A stretch of DNA of 64,000 nt, taken from the NCBI RefSeq assembly GCF_013449725.1, contig NZ_JACCFF010000004.1:186001-250000 (forward strand), in the 5' to 3' direction. The position numbers and the translations under genes were made by a program. The notes under the pieces are model-generated. The model was not told where the DNA came from, searched no databases, and saw only the letters and a list, made by a program, of their open reading frames with translations. Shown here in pieces: positions 41,904-51,285 of this stretch (positions are counted from its first letter, which is position 1; each line of letters starts with the position of its first letter). Source of the DNA: Mycobacteroides sp. LB1 (GTDB taxonomy: Bacteria; Actinomycetota; Actinomycetes; Mycobacteriales; Mycobacteriaceae).

Positions 41904-42692
41904 TCAGCCTCTTTCTGCGACGATGTTGAAGAACGGCATGTGGATCAGATCGTCGTCCAGCTGCTGGAGACGCTCGAATGTCTTCTGTGCTTGTTCGGCC
42001 ACGCCCGGCAGCTGATACCGCTCGCGCATCTCGGCGGGCATCTGCTCGGGGTCGATACCGGCCAGCGCGGCACCGACGAATGCCACTCGAGATCCGAGAT
42101 ATGTTGTGCTACCGAAGTATTGGATGTTCCAGTTGGCTTCGGCCAATACGCTCTTGATCTCTTCGGGATCCTGCACACCGAACGGCATCGCGATGCCGTT
42201 CACGGTGCCGTCGCCAAAGCAGGCGATGAACCAGCGCGCGCCCGGCCGGGTGGCCCGGTGGAGTGCGGCGGCGTACTGCTGATGGTCTTCGTGGTCGAAA
42301 CAGTGATACACGGCGCTGTCGATCACGGTGTCGAACTTTCCGTCCCAGCCGTCGAGCTTGGTGGCGTCGGCGACCTGGAGGTCGACGGTTACGCCCGCGG
42401 CGGCGGCGCGTTCCTTCGCCTGTTCGATGGCGGAGGGGGAGAAGTCTAGGCCGGTGACCGACAGGCCTTGTTGGGTGAGGTAGATCGAGTTCTCGCCGAG
42501 ACCGCAGCCGATGTCCAAGACGTTGCCGCGCAGCGCACCATATGCGGCGAGCTCCTTGATTCGAGGCTGCGCGTCCCTGATATCCCAGGGCACACCCGCG
42601 GCCGGGGCGCCCTCGAACATGGGTTTGCCGTTGTAGACCGCTTCGAATGCTTCGTGGCTCGGTACGTCTGGGGGAGTGGTCGATGCCGTCAT
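41904..42692 (-). CDS. Class I SAM-dependent methyltransferase (copy B)
   Basis: The start 'MTASTTPPDVPSHEAFEAVYNG' is chosen; codons further upstream show no family similarity. The 262-residue protein has 'VLDIGCGLGENSIYLTQQG', 'VTGLDFSPSAIEQAKERA' and 'FDTVIDSAVYHCFDHEDH', matching copy A segment by segment. It has a different C-terminal region ('GSRVAFVGAALAGIDPEQMPAEMRERY' region), which may set substrate choice. The two genes form a minus-strand operon made by tandem duplication. Confidence 0.84.
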   Translation of the reverse strand: MTASTTPPDVPSHEAFEAVYNGKPMFEGAPAAGVPWDIRDAQPRIKELAAYGALRGNVLDIGCGLGENSIYLTQQGLSVTGLDFSPSAIEQAKERAAAAGVTVDLQVADATKLDGWDGKFDTVIDSAVYHCFDHEDHQQYAAALHRATRPGARWFIACFGDGTVNGIAMPFGVQDPEEIKSVLAEANWNIQYFGSTTYLGSRVAFVGAALAGIDPEQMPAEMRERYQLPGVAEQAQKTFERLQQLDDDLIHMPFFNIVAERG

Positions 42693-42776
42693 GGAGACCA
42701 AGGTACGCCTAGAATCCGGGACGTCAACCCCCTTGACAAGGCGCCTACCATTCCATCCGAAAGGGTTACCGTGCAA

Positions 42777-42815
42777 CGAAAATCGCCCCGGCCGTCAGGG
42801 CCGGGGCGATTTTCG
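42777..42815 (-). terminator. Strong terminator hairpin after rpfA
   Basis: CGAAAATCGCCCCGGCC (42777-42793) pairs perfectly over 17 bases with GGCCGGGGCGATTTTCG (42799-42815), loop GTCAG. On the minus strand it lies 11 bases behind the rpfA stop; the AAAA/TTTT at the stem base supplies the U-tract. Confidence 0.85.
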
Positions 42816-42825
42816 AATGCGTGAG

Positions 42826-44075
<1,250 letters not shown>

Positions 44076-44171
44076 CATACCCGAGGGACGGAGCTCGGTG
44101 CGCGGATATGGACTTCGAATGACCGTACGTGCCCATGCGCGTCTCGTCATGTTGGACATTCCACGGTGTTT

Positions 44172-44208
44172 CGTCCACGGCGGGGTGGGTTTATTCCCGC
44201 CGTGGACG
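44172..44208. terminator. 13-bp hairpin between moaD2 and the rpfA riboswitch
   Basis: CGTCCACGGCGGG (44172-44184) and CCCGCCGTGGACG (44196-44208) are perfectly complementary with an 11-base loop. It lies downstream of moaD2 and upstream of the riboswitch, so it may terminate moaA2-moaD2 transcription or be part of a long rpfA leader. Confidence 0.55.
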
Positions 44209-44255
44209 AGGTCTGTGCAGGTTGATGCGTAGCTCCACCGTCCCGTGTCCACGCC

Positions 44256-44271
44256 GTGACCCGACTGTGAC
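44256..44271 (-). promoter_or_regulatory. Candidate MtrA-type direct repeat
   Basis: On the minus strand two GTCAC boxes (44271-44267 and 44260-44256) stand 11 bases apart start to start, as GTCACAGTCGGGTCAC. This resembles the paired GTCACA-type 9-mers bound by the response regulator MtrA, which controls cell-wall and resuscitation genes. Assignment to rpfA is by position only. Confidence 0.35.
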
Positions 44272-44280
44272 CTGAGGTGG

Positions 44281-44296
44281 TGTGTCGCATATCACG
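44281..44296. promoter_or_regulatory. Candidate CRP-type site
   Basis: TGTGT-CGCATA-TCACG has the 5-6-5 layout of the CRP consensus TGTGA-N6-TCACA with one mismatch per arm. rpfA of M. tuberculosis is a known CRP (Rv3676) target, which makes this position upstream of the rpfA leader credible. Confidence 0.4.
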
Positions 44297-44375
44297 AAAT
44301 TTCCTGGAGATCTCTACACGCAACTCTCAGAGTTACCTTAGAACTTCCTTAAGAAGCGGTTGTGCCAGCGCACTT

Positions 44376-44624
44376 CTACCCGCCAGCGAATGGAGGCAGA
44401 ACATCCACGACAGCCCCCGATTCGGGCCGGTCGGAACGGTCGCGGACCGCCACGCCGTCATAAAGAAAGGAACAACGCGCCAAAACGCGTTCCAGTTCCG
44501 TCCCCCTCGCGGCCAGATGGCGGGTGAGATCGTCGAAAGACGACCCTGCGGGGAGTTCGACGATCTCTTCCTGCCGACCCGCCGCGGTCGCGGCGGCAGC
44601 GAAGTATCGGATTCGGATGCTCAC
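44376..44624 (-). CDS. moaD: Molybdopterin synthase sulphur carrier subunit MoaD
   Basis: The 82-residue ubiquitin-like protein starts at a GTG directly behind the moaA stop and reads 'MSIRIRYFAAAATAAGRQEE'. It ends with the required Gly-Gly (81-82), the site of thiocarboxylation, and has 'VDVLPPFAGG' before it. It passes sulphur to MoaE. It is co-transcribed with moaA2; the arrangement equals moaD2-moaA2 of M. tuberculosis. Confidence 0.92.
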   Translation of the reverse strand: MSIRIRYFAAAATAAGRQEEIVELPAGSSFDDLTRHLAARGTELERVLARCSFLYDGVAVRDRSDRPESGAVVDVLPPFAGG

Positions 44625-45617
44625 CTAGCCGCCGATCGCGCTCATGGGACGATCCGGCTGCAGGAAGGTTGGGTCGTTGATGCCGTGGCCCGGCTTCTTC
44701 GCCCACATGGCTGCCTGCCATGCCGATACCACCGCGGCGTCGTCGGCGCCCGAGCGGAGCAGTCCGCGCAGGTCTGTCTCGGTGCTGGCGAACAGGCAAT
44801 TGCGTACCTGGCCGTCAGCCGTCAGTCGAGTGCGGTCGCAGTCCCCGCAGAACGGCCGTGACACGGACGCGATGATTCCGACCGTAGCGGGACCCCCGTC
44901 CACCAGCCAGCGTTGCGCTGGGGCGCTGCCGCGGGGTGCCGGATCTTCGGTCAGGGCGAATTCGCGGCTCAGCGCGGCATGGACCTCTTCGGCCGTCACC
45001 ATCTGGTCCCGGCTCCAGTTGTGTTCGGCGTCCAGGGGCATCTGTTCGATGATCCGCAGCTCGTATCCGTGGTCCAGGCTGAACCGCAACAGCGAGACGG
45101 CATCTTCTTTGTACTGCCCGGGCGTCAAAACCGCATTGAGCTTTATCGGTGTCAGCCCGGCGGCAGTGGCGGCCTCGAGCCCCCTGAGGACATCTGGCAA
45201 CCGGTCCCGACGGGTGGTCGCGGCGAAACGGTTGGTGTCCAATGTATCCAGTGACACGTTGATGCGATCCAGTCCGGCATCCCGCAGTGCGGTGGCCTGA
45301 CGTTCCAGGCCGATGCCGTTGGTGGTGAGCGCGATGTCCGGCCGCGGTGCGAGGGCCGACACCGCCGCGACGAGCTTCGCTATATCCCTATATATCAACG
45401 GCTCCCCGCCGGTGAACCGGACGCTTCGGATCCCCAGCTGGGTTACCGCGATACCGATGAGGCGAGTGAATTCGTCAGCGGTGAGCAGTGCGTCGCTGCG
45501 CAACCAGTCGAGTCCCTCTGCGGGCATGCAGTAGGTGCACCGCAGATTGCACCGGTCCGTCAATGACACTCGTAAGTCAGTGGCGACCCGGCCGTGGGAA
45601 TCGATGAGCGGGGTCAT
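44625..45617 (-). CDS. moaA: GTP 3',8-cyclase MoaA
   Basis: The start 'MTPLIDSHGRVATDLRVSLTD' is chosen since the extension upstream is unlike the family. The 330-residue radical SAM enzyme has the N-terminal cluster motif Cys23-x3-Cys27-x2-Cys30 ('CNLRCTYCMPAEGL'), 'VRFTGGEPLIYRDI', the C-terminal cluster cysteines near 'SRPFCGDCDRTRLTADGQVRNCLF' (partial) and the Gly-Gly tail needed for activity. It converts GTP to 3',8-cyclo-7,8-dihydro-GTP, the first step of molybdenum cofactor synthesis. Confidence 0.94.
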   Translation of the reverse strand: MTPLIDSHGRVATDLRVSLTDRCNLRCTYCMPAEGLDWLRSDALLTADEFTRLIGIAVTQLGIRSVRFTGGEPLIYRDIAKLVAAVSALAPRPDIALTTNGIGLERQATALRDAGLDRINVSLDTLDTNRFAATTRRDRLPDVLRGLEAATAAGLTPIKLNAVLTPGQYKEDAVSLLRFSLDHGYELRIIEQMPLDAEHNWSRDQMVTAEEVHAALSREFALTEDPAPRGSAPAQRWLVDGGPATVGIIASVSRPFCGDCDRTRLTADGQVRNCLFASTETDLRGLLRSGADDAAVVSAWQAAMWAKKPGHGINDPTFLQPDRPMSAIGG

Positions 45618-45709
45618 ATTGCCAGCGTAGCGGCCACTTGCGCGGTCCGAGTAGGATGACCAGTCACCGCGTCCTATCTGGGGCGCGTTAATTATGTGAG
45701 GTGAGTGCA

Positions 45710-46123
45710 GTGCCAACCGGCAAGGTGAAGTGGTACGACGCCGAAAAGGGCTTCGGCTTCCTGTCGCAGGAGGACGGCGAGGACGTCTATGTCCGCTCCT
45801 CGGCGCTGCCTGCTGGAGTGGAAGGTCTCAAGGCCGGGCAGAAGGTCGAGTTCGGCATGGCCGCCGGCCGTCGCGGGCCGCAGGCATTGAGCGTCAAGCT
45901 GATTGACCCGCCGCCGACGGTGTCCAAGCCGCGCCGCGAGAGCGTCGGCCCGGTCAATCACAAGCACACCACCGACGAACTGCACGGGATGATCGAGGAC
46001 ATGATCACCCTGCTCGATGGCACGGTGCAGACCGAGCTGCGCAAGGGGCGCTACCCCGACCGCAAGATCGCTCGAAAGGTGTCCGAGGTCGTGCGCGCGG
46101 TCGCTGCCGAGCTGGACGCCTGA
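45710..46123 (+). CDS. cspB: Cold-shock domain protein CspB
   Basis: The GTG giving '[20 protein letters not shown]' is chosen because GAGGTGA lies 6 bases upstream and the family starts there; a GTG 9 bases earlier is possible. The 137 residues have an N-terminal cold-shock domain (1-66) with RNP1 'KGFGFLS' and RNP2 'VYVRSSAL', and a mycobacterial C-terminal extension ('[35 protein letters not shown]' region). It binds single-stranded nucleic acid. TTAATT near 45689 may be its -10 box. Synteny with Rv0871 supports the name. Confidence 0.92.
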   Translation: MPTGKVKWYDAEKGFGFLSQEDGEDVYVRSSALPAGVEGLKAGQKVEFGMAAGRRGPQALSVKLIDPPPTVSKPRRESVGPVNHKHTTDELHGMIEDMITLLDGTVQTELRKGRYPDRKIARKVSEVVRAVAAELDA

Positions 46124-46151
46124 CCTGACGCCCGTCCGCGCCGAGGATGTG

Positions 46152-46844
46152 ATGGCGGCGCTGGACGCCATGGGTGATCCGGACCGTGCCAAGAAATCGG
46201 CCCGGTTCTTCAAGACCGGGCCGGGTGAATACGGCGAAGGTGACGTCTTCGTGGGTGTGTCCGTGCCGGCTCAGCGCACGCTGGCGCGGCAGTTCCGTGG
46301 CATCGGGCGCAATGAGGTGACGCGGCTTCTGGCCAGCGGGGTACACGAGCACCGATTGACGGCGCTGATCCTCGCGGTCTGGGAGTTCGAACATGCCAAG
46401 GGTGCGCAGCGGCAGGACTGGGCGGACACCTATCTCGAACAGGTCCGCGCCGGCCGGGTGAACAACTGGGATCTGGTCGATTCCTCGGCTGAGCAGATCC
46501 TTGGCGAATGGCTTGTCGGCCAGGACTATTCGCTACTGCTGGAGCTGGCCGCCGAGGGCGACCTGTGGCGTCGACGGGTGGGTATCATCGGCACGTTCGC
46601 CTTCACCAAACGCGGTGATGTGCAACCCCTGCTTGCCGTGGCACCTTTGGTGATCGAAGACCGTCGTGACCTCATCCAAAAGGCTTACGGCTGGATGCTG
46701 CGCGAGGCCGGAAAGCGTTGCGGCCCAGAGATGCTTCTCGGGTATCTGGACGTGAATGCCGCAGCCATGGGTCGGACCGCGTTGAGCTACTCCACCGAGC
46801 ATCTTGATGCCGAGGTGCGCGCGGGCTATCGCTTCAGGGGTTAG
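46152..46844 (+). CDS. AlkD-type DNA alkylation repair glycosylase
   Basis: The ATG after GAGG (GTG one codon earlier is possible) gives 230 residues. The protein is a HEAT-like repeat DNA glycosylase: 'FFKTGPGEYGEGDVFVGVSVPAQR', 'LILAVWEFEHA', 'VNNWDLVDSSAEQILGEWL' with the Trp-Asp region used for catalysis, and 'WRRRVGIIGTFAFTKRGD'. It removes N3- and N7-alkylated bases without base flipping. It follows cspB by 28 bases and may share its mRNA. The stop overlaps the convergent gene by 4 bases. Confidence 0.88.
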   Translation: MAALDAMGDPDRAKKSARFFKTGPGEYGEGDVFVGVSVPAQRTLARQFRGIGRNEVTRLLASGVHEHRLTALILAVWEFEHAKGAQRQDWADTYLEQVRAGRVNNWDLVDSSAEQILGEWLVGQDYSLLLELAAEGDLWRRRVGIIGTFAFTKRGDVQPLLAVAPLVIEDRRDLIQKAYGWMLREAGKRCGPEMLLGYLDVNAAAMGRTALSYSTEHLDAEVRAGYRFRG

Positions 46845-47350
46845 TTCTTCCAGACCGTCGCCACGGACCAGATGGCGCGCGCACGGAAGACCTGCTCGCC
46901 GAGCTCGTTGACGCCGACCGTCGGCACCGATACCTCAATCCCCACCAGTTTCCTCCCGGAATCGTTGACGGTGGGCACGGTGACTGCCGTGCGGTGATCC
47001 CGATGAATGGTCTCGTCGGCGTACTTGATCGACGGGTCTGTCAGGTCGGCGTACACCGGCTTGACCGACCACGGGCCCTTGGCGATCTGCCCATCAACCG
47101 AAAGCTGAACGGGTTCAATGCTGTTCACGGGAAGCTCGGCGATACGGCCTGGCGGGTCACAATCGGTGAGTGTCCGGTCGCAGTAGAGCAGCGGCGCAAC
47201 CCGCACCAGCGTGCCGTGGGTGAACGCGCTGATCTCGGGCCGCTCCTTCGGGCCTTCCCTGTACTCGCGCAGCTGCCAGGCGATGAACCCGACCATGGCC
47301 GCGGCCGTCAGCACCAAGACGACGGCAAGTGCCGCCAGCTTCATCTTCAC
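46841..47350 (-). CDS. Membrane-anchored secreted protein, Rv0875c-like
   Basis: A GTG that overlaps the upstream stop (GTGA) is chosen, giving 169 residues 'VKMKLAALAVVLVLTAAAMV...'; ATG two codons later is equally possible. One N-terminal membrane helix (residues 5-27) precedes an external domain with 'LYCDRTLTDCDPPGRIAELPV' (a likely disulphide) and 'VGIEVSVPTVGVNELGEQVF'. It resembles the possible exported protein beside the MFS gene in M. tuberculosis. Translational coupling suggests a functional link with the transporter. Function unknown. Confidence 0.78.
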   Translation of the reverse strand: MKMKLAALAVVLVLTAAAMVGFIAWQLREYREGPKERPEISAFTHGTLVRVAPLLYCDRTLTDCDPPGRIAELPVNSIEPVQLSVDGQIAKGPWSVKPVYADLTDPSIKYADETIHRDHRTAVTVPTVNDSGRKLVGIEVSVPTVGVNELGEQVFRARAIWSVATVWKN

Positions 47351-49125
47351 GCGATTACCTTGCCACCCTCTTGTTCGGCCATCACCGGGCGGTTGCCGCC
47401 CAGGCCCGGAATCAGTGATGCGCCACGGAAACTGGCCAGCGTCTGCGCCAGGCCGAGGATGAGCACCGCCGACACCACGGTGAACCCCACCCACAGATCG
47501 GTGTAGATCATCACGCCGATCGCGCCGCCGAGCACCCAGGACAGCTGCAGCAGCGCCTCGGACCGCCCGAACGCCGACGCACGGGATTCCTCGGGCAGGT
47601 CGTCCTGCAGCGAGGCGTCCAAGGAGGCCTTCGCGATGGCGCTGACTCCCGAGGTCACCAGTGTCGCGAACACCACGACCGCCAGGACGCCCGCCATCGC
47701 CGCCGCCAATGCCACTACCGTCACCGCGCTGGCGCAGCGCACCACGAGCAGGGCGGGACGGCCGAGCTTGAGCCGGGCACTGGTGGCGTTGCCGGCGAAA
47801 TTGCCGATGGCTGCGGCCGCGCCGATCATTCCCAGTATCGCGAGCTGTTGGAAGCCATGCGCGTCATGGGATTTAGCGACGAATGCCGGGTAGAGGGTGA
47901 GGAATCCCACCATCACCTTGATGGTGCCGTTGCCCCATAGCGCGGTGATGATGTTGCGGCCCAGTGGCTGGCGGATCTTGTCCTGCTGCTTATGAGAGCG
48001 TCGCAACAACACGGTCGGGTGTTCGCCGTCGTCGCCGTGATAGCCAAAGGTGGTGGGCACCTCACCGGCGGTTACCTCGACCCACTTCGGGATGCGCATG
48101 GATGCCCAGGCGCCCACCGCCGCGGCCGCGATGATGACGAAAAGCGCTCCGGGTAAATGAAATAGCCGAGTAAACGCGAGTTCGAAGCCCGCGGCGATGG
48201 CTCCGCCCACAATGGTCCCGCCGACCAGGCCGAAGGTGGTGAGTCGGGAATTGACTCGCACCAGGTCGATGGTTGGGGGCAGCACGCGTGGTGTCACCGC
48301 GCCACGTAATACACCAAAGGATTTGGACAGCACCAGCATTGACAATGCGCATGGATACAACACCCAAGGCGGGAAATTGCCGCTGGCGGTGTCGTAGTTG
48401 GCGATCATGATGACCGCGAGCACGGCGCGCAGCCCGAACGAGGCGGCCAGCGCAACCCGGCGCCCGTGTTGCAGACGGTCCAGCGCGGGACCGATCAGCG
48501 GGGCGATGACAGCGAACGGTGCGATGGTGATGAGCAGATACAACGCCACCTTGCTCTTGGATTCGGCGGTGGCGGCGGCGAAAAAGAGCGTGTTGGCAAG
48601 GGCCACTGCCATCGCGGCGTCCACCGCGAAATTGGCCATGACCGGATAGGTGAGCGCGGTCAGGCCCGACTTGTCAGCACCGTCAGCGGTGGCGGCCTTG
48701 TGGAACAGCCCGTACATGCGGGAGCCCATCTCACGGCTGCGCATCGCGGCGACGCGGGTGACGGTCAGCTTCGACGGGGCCTCGTGCTCGGTCGGGGGCC
48801 GTCGCCGCGGCCGCTCACGGCGTTCTTCCCCTAAAGGTGGCAGGTAGCGGTTCGATGAGCCGCTTGCGCGAAGAGGGTCCCGCGTCGATGAGCCGCTTGC
48901 GCGAAGAGGGTCCCGCGTCGATGAGCCGCTTGCGCGAAGAGGGTCCCGGTTGGAGCCGCCCGTCGGGTAGTTGGCCATACCGGGGTGGGAGTTGGCATCG
49001 CGTGCGTCGGATTTCGGGGAATCCTGACCGCGCTGACCTGGCTGGGAGCCACTACCGTCCTGGCGCTTCCCGAACCGCGCGTAATCCGATTGTCCTCGCG
49101 CAGGCGGCCCATCCGTCTCCCGCAT
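47347..49125 (-). CDS. Major facilitator superfamily protein with repeat-bearing N-terminus, Rv0876c-like
   Basis: The start 'MRETDGPPARGQSDYARFG' is chosen; an earlier start would run into the divergent gene. The 592 residues have a cytosolic Gly/Ser/Arg-rich N-terminus (~1-110) containing three tandem DPLRASGSS(T)R units, then about twelve membrane helices ('PVMANFAVDAAMAVALANTLFF', 'LITIAPFAVIAPLIGPALDRLQHGRR' (partial), 'VGGAIAAGFELAFTRLFHLPG'). The conserved 'GPALDRLQHGRR' loop is MFS-like. The substrate is unknown. The repeats are encoded by perfect 33-base DNA repeats. Confidence 0.85.
   Translation of the reverse strand: MRETDGPPARGQSDYARFGKRQDGSGSQPGQRGQDSPKSDARDANSHPGMANYPTGGSNRDPLRASGSSTRDPLRASGSSTRDPLRASGSSNRYLPPLGEERRERPRRRPPTEHEAPSKLTVTRVAAMRSREMGSRMYGLFHKAATADGADKSGLTALTYPVMANFAVDAAMAVALANTLFFAAATAESKSKVALYLLITIAPFAVIAPLIGPALDRLQHGRRVALAASFGLRAVLAVIMIANYDTASGNFPPWVLYPCALSMLVLSKSFGVLRGAVTPRVLPPTIDLVRVNSRLTTFGLVGGTIVGGAIAAGFELAFTRLFHLPGALFVIIAAAAVGAWASMRIPKWVEVTAGEVPTTFGYHGDDGEHPTVLLRRSHKQQDKIRQPLGRNIITALWGNGTIKVMVGFLTLYPAFVAKSHDAHGFQQLAILGMIGAAAAIGNFAGNATSARLKLGRPALLVVRCASAVTVVALAAAMAGVLAVVVFATLVTSGVSAIAKASLDASLQDDLPEESRASAFGRSEALLQLSWVLGGAIGVMIYTDLWVGFTVVSAVLILGLAQTLASFRGASLIPGLGGNRPVMAEQEGGKVIA
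48853..48948. repeat. 33-base tandem repeat, about three copies
   Basis: Two perfect units (48853-48885, 48886-48918) and a third that matches for 30 bases (48919-48948) encode DPLRASGSSTR in frame on the minus strand. Unit length is a multiple of three, so copy number can vary without frameshift, as in a minisatellite (VNTR). Confidence 0.9.
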
Positions 49126-49162
49126 GTGTCGATTGTCCCTCACGGTGAGAAGATGATCAGCG

Positions 49163-49900
49163 ATGGACATCACTATCTCCGGCCACGACGCCCTCTACAG
49201 CTGTATTGAGCAGGCGCGTACTGCCGTTATCGAGTTCAGTGGGGAGACCGTGGGCAAATACCTCGGGGCCTCCTCCGAGGACGCCGATCTACATGCGTTG
49301 ACCCACCGTTTCGAGGCCGACCTGCCGGGATATCGCGGGTGGCACTGGGAGGTGGTGATGGCCGCGGCACCTGGTGCCAGGGCCGCGACCGTTAGTGAGG
49401 TGGTGCTCGTTCCCGGCACGGAGGCGCTACGCGCTCCGAACTGGGTGCCCTGGGATGAGCGCATCCGCCCGGGTGACCTGGGCCCGGGTGACTTGCTCGC
49501 GCCGCCGCCGAATGATCATCGTCTGGTGCCCGGATACACCGACGGCGGGGATCCGGAGGTCACCGAGACTGCGGGTGAGATTGGGCTAGGGCGCAAGCAG
49601 GTGCTGAGCCTCACCGGTCGCCTCGATGCCGCGCAGCGCTGGTTCGACGGCAATTGGGGCCCGGATACCGAGATGGCGCGTGCCACCCGCAGGGTGTGCC
49701 GGTCCTGCGGTTTTTATCTGCCGCTGGGCGGATCGCTGGGTGTCGCGTTCGGCGTGTGCGCCAATTCGATGTCGGCTGACGGTCGCGTCGTACACATCGA
49801 GTACGGGTGCGGTGCCCATTCGGATACGCCGCAGCCGGTCAACTCGGCAACGCCGTTGTACGAGCCCTTCGACGACGGCGTCCTGGACGTCGACGCCTGA
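49163..49900 (+). CDS. DUF3027 family protein, Rv0877-like
   Basis: This 245-residue protein begins 'MDITISGHDALYSCIEQARTAV' and contains 'HRFEADLPGYRGWHWEVVMAAAPGARAATVSEVVLVPG' (partial) and 'APNWVPWDERIRPGDLGPGDLL', the conserved core of DUF3027. A C-terminal set of cysteines ('RVCRSCGFYLPL', 'GVCANSMS', 'EYGCGAHSDT') looks like a metal site. No membrane segment or signal is present. It is divergent from the MFS gene with 37 bases between. Function unknown; the family occurs across actinobacteria. Confidence 0.82.
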   Translation: MDITISGHDALYSCIEQARTAVIEFSGETVGKYLGASSEDADLHALTHRFEADLPGYRGWHWEVVMAAAPGARAATVSEVVLVPGTEALRAPNWVPWDERIRPGDLGPGDLLAPPPNDHRLVPGYTDGGDPEVTETAGEIGLGRKQVLSLTGRLDAAQRWFDGNWGPDTEMARATRRVCRSCGFYLPLGGSLGVAFGVCANSMSADGRVVHIEYGCGAHSDTPQPVNSATPLYEPFDDGVLDVDA

Positions 49901-49922
49901 CGCCCGCCACCGAGCGCGAGCC

Positions 49923-49954
49923 TGACGCGGAAATCGGGCACGAAAACCGCGTCA
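49923..49954. terminator. Inverted repeat between convergent genes
   Basis: TGACGCGG (49923-49930) and CCGCGTCA (49947-49954) form an 8-bp stem between the convergent DUF3027 and SRPBCC genes. A bidirectional terminator is likely. Confidence 0.5.
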
Positions 49955-49977
49955 CGCCCGCACTCGGCGTTTAGGGA

Positions 49978-50439
49978 CTAGGCCCCTTCCGCGGCGGCCT
50001 TGATCTTCGACAGCGAGGTCCGCATGCCCTCGAGCAGCACCTCGTCGAATACCTCGGTGCCGCCGAACATCAGGTTCTGCAGATTGGTGGAAACGGCCGA
50101 CCGTTTGTCACCCAGCACCCGGCGCTCGACGATCCTGGTGCCTCCTTGTGCGGTGGGCTCGAGTTCGTAGCTCCACTCGCTCAGGTTGTCCTTGATGAAC
50201 CAGGCAAGTCGCTTGTTGGGCTCGACGGCGGTCAGTACGGCCCGTGTCGGCCACACCTTCCAGCCCTTGCGGTTGTAGTTGATGACATTGGTGCCCGACT
50301 GGACGGGGCCGCGGACGAACATCTTGCGGGTCTGGGGGCTCCAGCGCGGCATGTTGTCGAAGTCGGCGATCAAACCCCACACCGTGTCCACGGGCGCGTT
50401 GATCTCGACGGCGGCTTCCAGCAGTGATGCGTTGGGCAT
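49978..50439 (-). CDS. SRPBCC family protein
   Basis: The start 'MPNASLLEAAVEINAPVDTVWGLIADF' (partial) is chosen with AAGGAAT upstream on the minus strand. The 153-residue protein has the START-like fold: 'INAPVDTVWGLIADFDNMPRWS', a central sheet ('GWKVWPTRAVLTAVEPNKRLAWFIKD') and the C-terminal helix 'FDEVLLEGMRTSLSKIKAAA'. It is probably a lipid or hydrophobic ligand binder. It lies downstream of a small membrane protein gene in the same direction. Confidence 0.8.
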   Translation of the reverse strand: MPNASLLEAAVEINAPVDTVWGLIADFDNMPRWSPQTRKMFVRGPVQSGTNVINYNRKGWKVWPTRAVLTAVEPNKRLAWFIKDNLSEWSYELEPTAQGGTRIVERRVLGDKRSAVSTNLQNLMFGGTEVFDEVLLEGMRTSLSKIKAAAEGA

Positions 50440-50480
50440 GAGGATTCCTTCTCTTTCTGGGGTCTGACGTTGGATTCGGG

Positions 50481-50726
50481 CTACAAGCCGGTTTGTGCGC
50501 CGCGTGAACCGCGCCGGGCCGCGCGCACTTGCAGCAGGACGATGGTGGTGCCGAGGGCGCCGGTACCGAGCCCGGCGAGCGTGATGGGACGCCAGCCCTC
50601 GAACGCAGGGATGGTGAAGGCAAGGATGTTGGCGATCACCCACAGCACGGTGCCTGCCACGACGACCGGCCACGGATTGAGCAGTGCGGCCGGGAGCGGG
50701 GGCGGTTGGGGCGCGGGGGTGTCCAC
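50481..50726 (-). CDS. Small membrane protein, DUF2530 family
   Basis: A GTG start gives 81 residues 'VDTPAPQPPPLPAALLNPWP' followed by two membrane helices ('VVVAGTVLWVIANILAFTIP' and 'LAGLGTGALGTTIVLLQV') and a basic tail. This corresponds to DUF2530 proteins such as Rv0879c of M. tuberculosis (91 residues). It is divergent from the MarR regulator with about 90 bases between. Function unknown. Confidence 0.78.
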   Translation of the reverse strand: MDTPAPQPPPLPAALLNPWPVVVAGTVLWVIANILAFTIPAFEGWRPITLAGLGTGALGTTIVLLQVRAARRGSRGAQTGL

Positions 50727-50819
50727 TAGATGCGCAGCATACGCACGGCGCGACGGTGGGTGGGGCGCTAGTCGGGTTTGTCCCTGTGAAAGCCCTGGAC
50801 GTGCAGTAAGGTTTGGGCC

Positions 50820-51251
50820 GTGAGCGACCCCGATGCCCGGCTGGCCAGCGATCTGTCGCTCGTTGTCATCCGCCTGGCCCGGCATCTGAGGTTTCGTCGA
50901 GCTGAATCCCCGGTCTCCCTGACGCAGTTATCGGCATTGGCCACATTGCTCAATGAGGGCGCAATGACGCCAGGTGCGCTGGCCGCCCGCGAGCGCGTGC
51001 AGCCGCCGTCGATGACGCGGGTGATCGCCTCGCTGGCCGAGCTCGGGATGGTGGAGCGCTCGGCGCATCCGACCGACGGACGCCAGGTTGTTGTCTCGCT
51101 TTCGGAGGCAGGCGCCGACATCGTTCAGGCCGATCGCAGTGCCCGCGAGGAATGGCTGCGTGAGCACCTGACCGATTTCACCCCGGAGCAACGAACGGTG
51201 CTGCGGGAGGCGACCGACCTGTTGTCGGCGCTGGTCAATGAAAACGGTTAG
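50820..51251 (+). CDS. MarR family transcriptional regulator, Rv0880-like
   Basis: The GTG-initiated 143-residue protein has the MarR winged helix: '[62 protein letters not shown]' (residues ~40-100, cited in part), with the wing '[12 protein letters not shown]'. It should act as a dimer that is released by small phenolic or other ligands. A drug-efflux-like MFS gene follows after 34 bases, so direct control of that transporter is likely. Confidence 0.9.
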   Translation: MSDPDARLASDLSLVVIRLARHLRFRRAESPVSLTQLSALATLLNEGAMTPGALAARERVQPPSMTRVIASLAELGMVERSAHPTDGRQVVVSLSEAGADIVQADRSAREEWLREHLTDFTPEQRTVLREATDLLSALVNENG

Positions 51252-51285
51252 CTGACAATCTCGTTAGTCTCTAAAATGATCTCCT

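Noticed and set aside
42730..42760. TTGACA as a plus-strand -35 box
   Set aside because: No matching -10 box and no plus-strand gene downstream; rpfA and its terminator follow on the other strand.
48853..48948. Short tandem repeats as a possible CRISPR array
   Set aside because: Units are contiguous without spacers, lie inside a coding sequence and have length divisible by three.
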